Shown here in pieces: positions 41,616-49,882 of a stretch of 64,000 bases of DNA. The notes beneath the pieces are model-generated. The model was given only the letters and a program-made list of their open reading frames with translations. It was not told where the DNA came from and did not search any database. The first letter of the stretch is position 1; each line of letters opens with the position of its first letter. Origin of the DNA: Edaphobacter bradus (GTDB taxonomy: Bacteria > Acidobacteriota > Terriglobia > Terriglobales > Acidobacteriaceae); NCBI RefSeq assembly GCF_025685645.1, contig NZ_JAGSYF010000001.1, positions 682,001 through 746,000 of the forward strand, written 5' to 3'. A program made the position numbers and the translations under genes.

Positions 41616-43720
41616 GCAAGGCAGGAAAGACGGGGGTGTGGTGGCTGGCACAGATTCAAACCGTTCTGTTGCCGGTGACGGCGATCAGCATGGTGTTCGT
41701 CATGCTGATTCCGATCCCGAGCTTCGTTCTCGATCTGCTGCTGGCGATTTCGATTACGGCTTCGGTGATCGTCTTTTTGACGGCAGTCCAGATTCGGCGC
41801 GCAGTGGATTTCTCGGTATTTCCTACGCTGCTTTTGTTGCTCACACTGTTCCGGTTGTCGCTCAATCTGGCCTCGAGCAGAAGGATTCTGCTGCATGGGC
41901 ACGAGGGTACACAGGCAGCCGGCGCTGTGATCGATGCGTTTGGTCAGTTTGTCGTGGGGGGCAACTATGTCGTCGGGTTTGTGCTGTTTCTTGCGTTGAT
42001 TGCGATTCAGTTTCTCGTGGTGAGTCATGGAGCAGTGCGGACAGCGGAGGTGACGGCGCGGTTCACGCTTGATGCTCTTCCTGGCAAGCAGATGGCGATC
42101 GATGCGGACATGAATGCCGGGTTGATCGATGAGCAGGAGGCGAGAAAGAGACGGCAGGCGATTGCGCGTGAGGCGGAGTTCTACGGCGCGATGGATGGCG
42201 CGGCGCGGTTCAATCAGCGTGATTCCATGGCGACGATCCTGATCACGGTAATCAATATTGTTGCCGGGCTGCTGATTGGGGTGGTGCAGCAGGGAGCCGA
42301 TCTGGCCACAGCGGTGAAGACTTACACGATCCTGACTGTGGGCGATGGGCTGGTGACGATGATCCCGAGCTTGCTGGTCTCGATTGCCGGGGGAATTGTT
42401 CTGACGCGGGCGTCGTCGTCGGGGGCTCTCGGAGATGAGCTGGGGGCGCAACTCTTCCGAGGCAGGAATACGCTATGGATCGCTTGCGGCGTATTGCTTG
42501 CACTGGCATTGATTCCGGGACTGCCGAAGCTGTCGTTTGTGTTGATTGCGGCTGGTGTCGCGCTGATTGCAAAACAACTGCCAGAGTCGAAGGGTCAGGC
42601 TGCGGCAACGCTGGAGGACGCTGCAGTCTCCACAGGCAAAGGGGTGGCCGCGGAGACGGCCAAGGGTGAGAATCTGGCGTCGCTGCTGAAGGTTGACGAT
42701 CTGACGCTCGAAATCGGGTTCCAGCTGATCTCGCTTGTGGACGAGAAGCAGGGTGGCCAGATGCTGAACCGGGTTCGTGCACTGCGGCGGCATCTGGCGA
42801 CAGAGCTGGGATTCATCGTGCCGCCGGTTCACATCACGGACAATCTCCGGTTGAAACCGCGGGAGTACGTCGTGAGCCTGCGCAGCGTGGAGATTGCCCG
42901 CTGGCAGACAGAGCAGAACTTCCTGCTTGCAGTGAACGCAGATCCTAAAGCGCGGGCGCTCCCAGGTGTGGAGACGAGGGAGCCGGCGTTCGGCGTGATG
43001 GCGCGATGGATTCAGCCCGGGCTTGAGGAGCAGGCGCTGGCGGCCGGGTATTCGGTGGTGGACCAGACGACTGTGATCGGAACGCATCTCGGAGAACTCA
43101 TACGGCGGCACGCGCATGAGCTTCTTGGACGGCAGGAGGTAAAGCGGCTACTGGACAGCATGAATGAGAGCCATCCCAAGCTGGTGGAAGAGCTGGTCCC
43201 GAAACTGATGTCGCTGGGTGAGGTGCAGCGCGTACTGCAGCAGCTTCTGCGCGAGCAGGTTTCGATCCGTGACCTGGGGGCCATCCTCGAGGTACTGGTC
43301 GAGTCAGCACAGCAGTCGAAGAACCTGGTTCACCTTGTGGAGAGCGTAAGGCAGTCTCTGGGGCGCGGGTTGATTCGTCCATTGCTGGATGATGATGGCG
43401 GCCTACGGGTTCTGATGCTGGAACAGGCGCTGGAGACAGACCTGGTGAACACCTTCGATCCGCAGGGAGCGGCACGTCTGCTGGGCGATGGAGCTTACGC
43501 CGCGGCTGCTCCAGCGGACTTTCTGCGTCGCTTAGTGGAATCTTTGAAACGCCTAACCGGAGGGGCCCCAACATCGGCACTTCCCGTGCTCTTATGTCCG
43601 AGTCCAGCGCGCTATCACGTGCGGCGCTGGCTGGAGCCGTTCGTTCCCAAGGTTGCGGTCCTTGCACCGGCAGAGATTCCGCCGGAGATTCGAGTACGCA
43701 GCGTTGGGACGGTCGGATAG
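41612..43720 (+). CDS. flhA: Flagellar export gate protein FlhA
   Basis: 702 aa. Eight hydrophobic helices occupy the first 320 residues, with the FHIPEP-type loop (FTLDALPGKQMAIDADMNAGLIDEQEARKRR, about 151-181). A large cytoplasmic domain ends near 690 (SAQQSKNLVHLVESVRQSLGR). FlhA forms the nonameric ring that docks late export substrates. GTG start overlapping flhB. Confidence 0.96.
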   Translation: MSKAGKTGVWWLAQIQTVLLPVTAISMVFVMLIPIPSFVLDLLLAISITASVIVFLTAVQIRRAVDFSVFPTLLLLLTLFRLSLNLASSRRILLHGHEGTQAAGAVIDAFGQFVVGGNYVVGFVLFLALIAIQFLVVSHGAVRTAEVTARFTLDALPGKQMAIDADMNAGLIDEQEARKRRQAIAREAEFYGAMDGAARFNQRDSMATILITVINIVAGLLIGVVQQGADLATAVKTYTILTVGDGLVTMIPSLLVSIAGGIVLTRASSSGALGDELGAQLFRGRNTLWIACGVLLALALIPGLPKLSFVLIAAGVALIAKQLPESKGQAAATLEDAAVSTGKGVAAETAKGENLASLLKVDDLTLEIGFQLISLVDEKQGGQMLNRVRALRRHLATELGFIVPPVHITDNLRLKPREYVVSLRSVEIARWQTEQNFLLAVNADPKARALPGVETREPAFGVMARWIQPGLEEQALAAGYSVVDQTTVIGTHLGELIRRHAHELLGRQEVKRLLDSMNESHPKLVEELVPKLMSLGEVQRVLQQLLREQVSIRDLGAILEVLVESAQQSKNLVHLVESVRQSLGRGLIRPLLDDDGGLRVLMLEQALETDLVNTFDPQGAARLLGDGAYAAAAPADFLRRLVESLKRLTGGAPTSALPVLLCPSPARYHVRRWLEPFVPKVAVLAPAEIPPEIRVRSVGTVG

Positions 43721-43771
43721 CTGCTGGCAGATAAGAGGGTTCTAAGGAACACGAGGGTACGGAGGAGAGAG

Positions 43772-44686
43772 ATGGGGAATTCAGTTCCAGTGCAGATGTT
43801 GCGTGGGGTGTCGAAGACCCCGTTCTTCGGCGAAGAGATGACGCTGACTGGCACTGCCAGGTCAGCCGACATATTGGACAGCCCTTTTCCTGCGTATACA
43901 GGAGAGAGCACGGCTTTTGAGAGCAGCGTGGCTTCGGAGCGTGACGTGCTGCTGATGGAGCACCTGCCTACGGTGCGCTATATCGCGCGCCGGATCCATG
44001 AGCGTCTGCCGCAGCATGTCGATCTGGATGATCTGGTCTCAGCTGGAGTGGTCGGGTTGATCGATGCCTTCTCAAAGTTCGACCACACCAAGAAAGTGCA
44101 GTTCAAGAGCTATGCGCAGTTCAGGATTCGCGGGGCGATTCTCGATTCGCTGCGGATGCTGGACTGGAGCCCGCGAGAGCTGCGAAGAAAGGGAAGGGCC
44201 GTCGAGGAGGCGATTCGCGCGGTGACGCAGCGGGTGGGGCGCGCGCCGTCAGAGCAGGAGATTGCCGAAGAGATGGGGCTGAGCCTCGGGGAGTATCAGC
44301 AGTTGCTAGGCGACCTCAAGGGGCTTGAGATTGGCAGTCTGCATCTGGAGCGCTCAGAGGACTCGGGCGATGAGGAACTTGCGTATGTCCCCGGGCCGGC
44401 GGAAGAGGACCCGCTCTTCCGTTGTCTGAGGGGCGAGATGAAGCAGCGGCTGGTTGACGCGATCGATGAGCTTCCGGAGAAGGAGCGCATGGTTCTGACG
44501 CTCTACTACTACGAAGAGCTGACGATGAAGGAGATTGGATTGACGCTGGGCGTGGTGGAGTCGCGTGTGTCGCAGATTCATTCCTCGGCTGTTTTGCGCC
44601 TTCGTACTATGCTGGCCGACATGCGCAATCGTGATCGCGCGAATCTGGGCAACGGGGCACCGGAGAAGCGGAAGGCCAGACGTTGA
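43772..44686 (+). CDS. fliA: Flagellar sigma factor FliA (sigma-28/WhiG family)
   Basis: 304 aa. Region 2 (EHLPTVRYIARRIHERLPQHVDLDDLVSAGVVGLIDAFSKFD, about 64-105), region 3 (APSEQEIAEEMGLSLGEYQQLL) and region 4 (LPEKERMVLTLYYYEELTMKEIGLTLGVVESRVSQIHSSAVLRLR) are all clear. It transcribes late flagellar genes. An unusual extension of about 55 residues precedes region 2; its start has a fine ribosome-binding site (GGAGGAGAG), so the extension is probably real. FlgM is not in the window. Confidence 0.92.
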   Translation: MGNSVPVQMLRGVSKTPFFGEEMTLTGTARSADILDSPFPAYTGESTAFESSVASERDVLLMEHLPTVRYIARRIHERLPQHVDLDDLVSAGVVGLIDAFSKFDHTKKVQFKSYAQFRIRGAILDSLRMLDWSPRELRRKGRAVEEAIRAVTQRVGRAPSEQEIAEEMGLSLGEYQQLLGDLKGLEIGSLHLERSEDSGDEELAYVPGPAEEDPLFRCLRGEMKQRLVDAIDELPEKERMVLTLYYYEELTMKEIGLTLGVVESRVSQIHSSAVLRLRTMLADMRNRDRANLGNGAPEKRKARR

Positions 44687-44723
44687 CGGGGCAGGCTCAC
44701 ACGGCACATGAGAAAGGAACTGC

Positions 44724-45692
44724 ATGGAAAAGAACTTAGGACAGGAAGATATTGATGCGTTATTTGCCGCGGCAAATGCGTCCTCACGCGCCAGGCAACA
44801 GTCCAGCGTGCTTGAACCCGAACGATACAACTTCAGCCGGGCCGGAGAGATCAGCAACGATCAGATGAGGGCCATCAGCACTGTGAACGATCTGTTCGCG
44901 CGCAACCTGATGCACACTCTGGGCGGCTGGCTGAGAACTACGTTCAAGGTCAAGCTGGTCTCCGGCGAGCAGTTGCCGTTCAGCGAGTTTATCGAGCGGC
45001 TTTCGCCGATGTCGTTTATCTGCTCGGTGCGGCTGGAGCCGTTGGGCGCCGTGGGCCTGCTGGAGGTGGATATGGCTCTTGCTGCCCCAATTATCGATAT
45101 CTTGCTCGGAGGTGTCGGAAGCGCAGGGACATCGCGGGAACTGACGGATATTGAGGAGGCAATCCTGGTGGCGGTGGTCGAGGTCGTGGTGCAGGAGCTA
45201 AACCTCGCCTGGCAGCCGGTTGGGCTGGAGTTTGTCTTTGAGAAGCGGGAGACTGAGGCGCAGGCGGCGCGAATGCTAACGCTGGGCGAGAAGACATTGT
45301 GCGTCAGCTTCGAGGTGCGGATGCCAGAGGTTCAGGGAGTGCTGAACCTCTGCCTGCCTGCCGTAGTGCTGAATGCAATTCTGCGGCGGTTGATCGCAGA
45401 GGGAGACCGGCCGAGGCGCCGCTCGAAGGAAGCTGAGATGCGGATCCGCGAGCTGATGAGCGAGGCAAAGTTCGGTACGGTGTTGCAGTTTCCTCCAGTT
45501 CGCATGCGCGCCAGTGACTTGACGGCGCTGGAGCCAGGGACACTCCTTCGATTGCCTCTGCCCAGGCACAATGCGGCGGAGCTCCGTGTGGGGGGGCTGC
45601 ACTTTGCACGGGCCTATCCGGTAAGAACGGGCGAACATCGCGGCGCACAGCTTGAGGGAGCGCGTAGCAATGGATCGATGAGTCTGAACTGA
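44724..45692 (+). CDS. fliM: Flagellar motor switch protein FliM
   Basis: 322 aa. N-terminal EIDALF-like peptide (QEDIDALFAAA, CheY-binding type), then the middle domain (ISTVNDLFARNLMHTLGGWLRTTFKVKL) and a C-terminal SPOA domain (about 235-305). It forms the C ring with FliG and FliN. AAAGGA precedes the ATG. fliN follows at 12 bp. Confidence 0.94.
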   Translation: MEKNLGQEDIDALFAAANASSRARQQSSVLEPERYNFSRAGEISNDQMRAISTVNDLFARNLMHTLGGWLRTTFKVKLVSGEQLPFSEFIERLSPMSFICSVRLEPLGAVGLLEVDMALAAPIIDILLGGVGSAGTSRELTDIEEAILVAVVEVVVQELNLAWQPVGLEFVFEKRETEAQAARMLTLGEKTLCVSFEVRMPEVQGVLNLCLPAVVLNAILRRLIAEGDRPRRRSKEAEMRIRELMSEAKFGTVLQFPPVRMRASDLTALEPGTLLRLPLPRHNAAELRVGGLHFARAYPVRTGEHRGAQLEGARSNGSMSLN

Positions 45693-45704
45693 GAGGGGCT
45701 GAAG

Positions 45705-46013
45705 GTGGAAAAGGAAAACGACTCGCAACAGACGACGGGAACAGAGTCAAGGATAGGCCTGCTGTCCGATATCGAGCTGGACGCAACTCTCCAGTTCGGC
45801 TCACGCGAGATGGCATTGCGCGAGGTGCTGGAGCTAGGGCCGGGAGCAGTGGTAGAACTCGACCGGCATATCTCCGAGCCAGTGGATCTCGTGGTAGGGG
45901 ATCGCATTGTGGCTCGGGGCGAGGTGGTGGTGGTGAGTGGGAATTTTGCGCTGCGAATTACTGAAGTCGCAACGCCGCAGTTGCGGCTGGAGAGCATACG
46001 ATGCCTTTTCTAG
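45705..46013 (+). CDS. fliN: Flagellar motor switch protein FliN
   Basis: 102 aa from GTG (GAGGGG upstream). SPOA domain: LSDIELDATLQFGSREMALREVLELGPGAVVELDRHISEPVDLVVGDRIVARGEVVVV, the canonical FliN sequence. It completes the C ring. It overlaps the next gene by 13 bp, tying that gene to the flagellar operon. Confidence 0.94.
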   Translation: MEKENDSQQTTGTESRIGLLSDIELDATLQFGSREMALREVLELGPGAVVELDRHISEPVDLVVGDRIVARGEVVVVSGNFALRITEVATPQLRLESIRCLF

Positions 46014-47008
46014 GAAGAAAGTTCAGCAACGTCGGGGCAACCCAGCTTGCGCTTGATGGAACGGCCGCCCGGAGTGTTTCTCAACTGTGGGAGGACGATG
46101 TCTATCGGCCCTCGGGCTTACTGGACACAGGGCATGGGAGCGATCGCGCCAAGGCAGTAATTACGAGCGACAAGAGGCTATGCGGGAGCCCCGAGTGCGA
46201 AGGAACTCGCGCTATGCCGTGGCGAAGCCGGCGCAGACCGGTCTTCGAAGGGCAATGGGCCTGCAGCGGGCGATGCGTTATTGCGATGGTGCGGGCGGCC
46301 GTGCGGCGAGAGTACGGGGAGGGGTTGGCGTCGGTGGGAGAGGTTTCGCACCGGCACAGAGTTCCGCTTGGTCTCGTGCTGTTGGCGCAGGGGTGGATTA
46401 CGCATCCGCAGCTTCAGCTCGCGCTCGAAGCCCAGCGCTCGAAGGGCGGACGCATTGGCGAGTGGCTGATCTCCGAATGCGGGTTGGAGCCTGAGCAGAT
46501 TACACGAGGGTTGAGCGTCCAGTGGAACTGTCCTGTGCTGACGACCGGCGGATTTCGCGCGCGCGAGATGGCGCTCATTATGCCGAAGCTACTTGTGCAG
46601 GAGTTTGGCGCACTGCCGTTGCGAACGGCTGGATCACGGATTCTATACCTTGGGTTCGAGCAGCGGCTGAATGCATCGCTTGCGCTGGCGCTGGAGCAGA
46701 TGACAGGGCTCAAGGTGGAGAGTGGTCTTGTCAGCGGAGAGGATCTTCGGTCCGCAAAGGACGCTCTACTCGCGGCGAAAGGGATTGCCGTGAAACAGGA
46801 GTCGGTGACGGACACCGATGCACTTGCATCGAGGATCACTGCCGTGGTCGAGCAGAGACAGCCTGTGAATGCAAGACTGGTGAGACTACATCAATATTAT
46901 TGGCTGCGGCTGTGGCTCGAAAATGGCGTGATGAGTGGAGTAGGGAGCCTTCCAGTGAGCGAGGAAGATATGGTGGACTATGTGTTTTGTGTCGGCTCAA
47001 GAGCATGA
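46001..47008 (+). CDS. MshEN (GspE-N)-domain protein with a possible zinc site
   Basis: 335 aa. Residues 122-145 (starting PLGLVLLAQG) and 151-174 (starting RIGEWLISECG) are two consecutive 24-residue units separated by five residues. This is the layout of MshEN, a domain that binds c-di-GMP in several pilus and secretion ATPases. An N-terminal Cys set (C61, C66, C88, C92) suggests a zinc knuckle. No ATPase domain follows; the rest (about 180-335) holds a second soluble domain. It overlaps fliN by 13 bp, so it is the last gene of the flagellar operon. Possible c-di-GMP control of motility is inference. Confidence 0.72.
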   Translation: MPFLGRKFSNVGATQLALDGTAARSVSQLWEDDVYRPSGLLDTGHGSDRAKAVITSDKRLCGSPECEGTRAMPWRSRRRPVFEGQWACSGRCVIAMVRAAVRREYGEGLASVGEVSHRHRVPLGLVLLAQGWITHPQLQLALEAQRSKGGRIGEWLISECGLEPEQITRGLSVQWNCPVLTTGGFRAREMALIMPKLLVQEFGALPLRTAGSRILYLGFEQRLNASLALALEQMTGLKVESGLVSGEDLRSAKDALLAAKGIAVKQESVTDTDALASRITAVVEQRQPVNARLVRLHQYYWLRLWLENGVMSGVGSLPVSEEDMVDYVFCVGSRA

Positions 47009-47647
47009 GTGTAGGGCAGATGAGCCCTGCGGTCGAACTGTTCTAGTTGATCTATAAACTTATACCGCACAATTAGATGCATGAAATATATCAACCAGCG
47101 TATTGAGTTGTTGGCGTGCTGTTGATCGCGCGATGGGTGGCTCCAACACTGAATTAGAGGCTCGCTTCGATCTGCCGCGCATATGCGTTCAACTGAGTGA
47201 GTGATCTCTGATATCCAATCCGCGATGCGGGATGGAACTTTCGTGTCTCGCTATGGAATCGAGGGTCGCTGTTGAGTGCAGACGGTTACCTCAGGTGGTA
47301 CGTATTGGCGCGTGAAGCCCCTGAATAAGAAGCACCTAGGGGTTGCTATACTGAGCCAGTTGAAATCAAAAAAATGACAGGATGACGGGAACGAAGTGTC
47401 TCGTGGGTGCGTATCTGTGCCCAGCCGTAAAGCTCCCGGGATCGCATGGGACGTTCCCAGGCAGTCATACATCTTTGTGAGTCCTCGGATATGTGTCGCG
47501 CGTCTTAGAGGAGTCAGCGGTATCTGTGTGCTCTTTTGGCCTGCGAAGTTGTGCAGGGGTTGAAGTAGTGAGAGTTGAACCCTGTGCCTGCATCAGGGGT
47601 GATGGATTTTTAGTTGGAGAAACAGGAAAAGAGTTGGAGAACGCATC
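47009..47647. other. Gene-free stretch after the flagellar cluster
   Basis: About 640 bp with no supported coding region. The only notable items are an extended -10 (TGCTATACT, 47344-47352), an AT-rich start (47047-47090) and the ribosome-binding site of the next gene. No terminator with a T-run was found after the flagellar cluster. Confidence 0.6.
47344..47352 (+). promoter_or_regulatory. Possible extended -10 promoter for the TolC-type gene
   Basis: TGCTATACT matches an extended -10 element. No convincing -35 is seen. A transcript from here would have a leader of about 290 nt before the start at 47648. Confidence 0.35.
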
Positions 47648-49768
47648 GTGAGATTAAGGGATATGCAGGCAACAGCAAGCATCGCCTTGCTGTTGATGAG
47701 CGTGAGCACGCAGCCGTTAACCGCGCAGCAGACGAGTCCTACCGCCACGGCACCATCGACTGGACAAGCTGCGGCGAGCAGCAGTACGGCGCAGGCAGCT
47801 TTGCCTCAGGCGCCTGAGCCAAAGCAGACCGAACCGCTCTACCTGAAAGACACGAGCATAGACTATACGAAGCCGAAGAGCCACTTCTGGAACCCGTTTG
47901 CGCCCTATACGGCGACGAACGTTCCTGCAAGGCGGCAAATTAATGCTCCGCGGCTGGACCAGTTGTTGCGCGATGGAAAGATCTATCTGAGCGTGTCGGA
48001 CGCGGTGACGCTGGCGCTTGAGAACAATTACGACATTGAGATTGCACGAATCAATCTTGATATCGCCGATACGGATATTCTGCGGACGAAAGCCGGCGGG
48101 CTTTTGCGTGGTGTTTCGACCGGGTTGGTGACCAATACGCTGGGCGGGACGACCTCGACGATCCAGGGCGGCGGCGGGCCAGGCGGCACCTCGAGCGGTG
48201 TGGGAGGTGGAGCAACAGGCGCGACAGGCATTGTGTTGAGCACCAACGGCGGCGGCCCTGTACCGGAGCAGCTGGATCCGTTGCTTACAGGCACAATCCA
48301 GTACGAGTGGTCCAATACGCCGCAGAGCACCACCTTTATTACCGGTACCAACTCCCTGACCCAGAACACGGGCACTTATAATTTCGGGTATCAACAGGGA
48401 TTTCTGACAGGAACCCAGTTTAACTTCACCTTCGACAACTCGCGGTCGACGACGAACAACATTCGTTCGAGCTACAGCCCACAATTGAACTCACTCTTCC
48501 AGGCGAAGGTGACGCAGCATCTGCTGCAGGGGTTTGGACCCTGGCTGAATGGACGGTTCATCCTGCAGGCGAAGAATGACCGGCGGATCACGGACGCGGC
48601 GTTCCGACAGCAGCTTCTGTATAGCATTACTCAGGTGGAGGACATCTACATTGGGCTGGTGAGCGCGTACGAAGACGAACAGGCCAAGGAGAGAGCGCTT
48701 GCCCAGTCAACACAGCTGGCTTCGGATAACCGGAAGCAACTTGAGATCGGAACGCTGGCCCCGCTGGATGTGGTCAACTCGGACAGCGCGGTAGCGAGCG
48801 ACAAGCAGGCACTGGTGGCCTCGCAGACGAACCTCGAGTATCAGCAGCTTCTAATGAAGCAGGCGATTGCGCGGAACCTGAATGATCCGCAGCTCTCCGC
48901 TGCTCCGGTGATCCCCACGGATCGTGTGGGTCTGGACCGGCTGCCGGAAGAGGATACTCCTACGGAAGAGCTTGTGAGGCAGGCCTATATCAATAACCCT
49001 CAGATTGAACAGGCCGTTCTGAACATGAAGAACAACGAGATTACGATCAAAGCATTCCGCAATGGTTTGCTGCCGACGGTCGATGCCTATGGGTTCTACG
49101 GGGGCTCGGGCCTTGGAGGCTCCCAGAATCCTGCGCTTCAGTGCTCAAACTCGACGGGTACGGCATTTGTTCCGTGTCCACCGGGATTTGTGACGCAGAG
49201 AGGATATGGCTCAGTGCTTCAGAACGCCTTCAATGACTCGTTCCCGGACAAGGGAGTGGGCGTGAGCATCAATATTCCACTGCGGAACCGGATCGCGCAG
49301 GCGGACCAGGCGCGTTCGCAGATGGAGTTCCGGCAGTCGCAGATGCGGCTGCAGCAGCTGTACACGCAGATTCGAATTCAGGTGATTAACGGCGTGTACG
49401 CGTTGACCAACGATCGGGCTCAGGTATTGGCGGCCCAGGCAGCTCGGGACTATGCGGCGCAGAGCCTGGACGCAGAACAGAAGAAGTACAAACTGGGAGC
49501 ATCCACAACGGCGAACGTGCTGCAACAAGAGCGCAATCTGGCGACAGCGGAAAACAACCTGATCTCGGCGACTGCGGCTTACGCCAGGGACCGCGTGGGA
49601 TTAGGCCAGTTGCTCTCGAACGTTCTGGATAAATACGGGATCCGCATCGAGGAAGCGGCAACGGGCACGATCACGAAGCCGCTGGCTGTTCCGGGATTGA
49701 CGGCGCCTAAAGCGCCGGAGCCTCCAAAGCCGCTAACTACCACACCTGCGCCTCTACCTCCACAGTAA
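47648..49768 (+). CDS. TolC-family outer-membrane protein, large
   Basis: 706 aa from GTG (TTGGAGA upstream). Signal peptide (about 8-27, ending LTAQ), a Ser/Ala/Gln-rich linker, then two TolC repeats with long helices. An unusual Gly/Thr-rich segment lies at about 165-205. The repeat SLDAEQKKYKLGASTTANVLQQERNLATAENNLISA (about 603-638) is typical. It ends in a Pro-rich tail. It is a single-gene unit closed by a terminator, with no adaptor or pump nearby. Confidence 0.85.
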   Translation: MRLRDMQATASIALLLMSVSTQPLTAQQTSPTATAPSTGQAAASSSTAQAALPQAPEPKQTEPLYLKDTSIDYTKPKSHFWNPFAPYTATNVPARRQINAPRLDQLLRDGKIYLSVSDAVTLALENNYDIEIARINLDIADTDILRTKAGGLLRGVSTGLVTNTLGGTTSTIQGGGGPGGTSSGVGGGATGATGIVLSTNGGGPVPEQLDPLLTGTIQYEWSNTPQSTTFITGTNSLTQNTGTYNFGYQQGFLTGTQFNFTFDNSRSTTNNIRSSYSPQLNSLFQAKVTQHLLQGFGPWLNGRFILQAKNDRRITDAAFRQQLLYSITQVEDIYIGLVSAYEDEQAKERALAQSTQLASDNRKQLEIGTLAPLDVVNSDSAVASDKQALVASQTNLEYQQLLMKQAIARNLNDPQLSAAPVIPTDRVGLDRLPEEDTPTEELVRQAYINNPQIEQAVLNMKNNEITIKAFRNGLLPTVDAYGFYGGSGLGGSQNPALQCSNSTGTAFVPCPPGFVTQRGYGSVLQNAFNDSFPDKGVGVSINIPLRNRIAQADQARSQMEFRQSQMRLQQLYTQIRIQVINGVYALTNDRAQVLAAQAARDYAAQSLDAEQKKYKLGASTTANVLQQERNLATAENNLISATAAYARDRVGLGQLLSNVLDKYGIRIEEAATGTITKPLAVPGLTAPKAPEPPKPLTTTPAPLPPQ

Positions 49769-49789
49769 GGAACCACAATCTGATCCAGG

Positions 49790-49816
49790 GTCCGGGCTCT
49801 GAGCCCGGACTTTTTC
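49790..49816 (+). terminator. Rho-independent terminator after the TolC-type gene
   Basis: GTCCGGGCTC and GAGCCCGGAC form a perfect 10-bp inverted repeat around one base (a realistic stem of about 8), followed directly by TTTTTC. Confidence 0.88.
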
Positions 49817-49882
49817 TTGGGGTAAAGGTGACAGAAGTAACCTTGCAAACGAAGGCCCCTCTGCTGCAATACACTTGTGACT

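Noticed and set aside
47047..47138. Tiny ORF at about 47080 (MKYINQRIELLACC)
   Set aside because: 14 codons without a ribosome-binding site or context.
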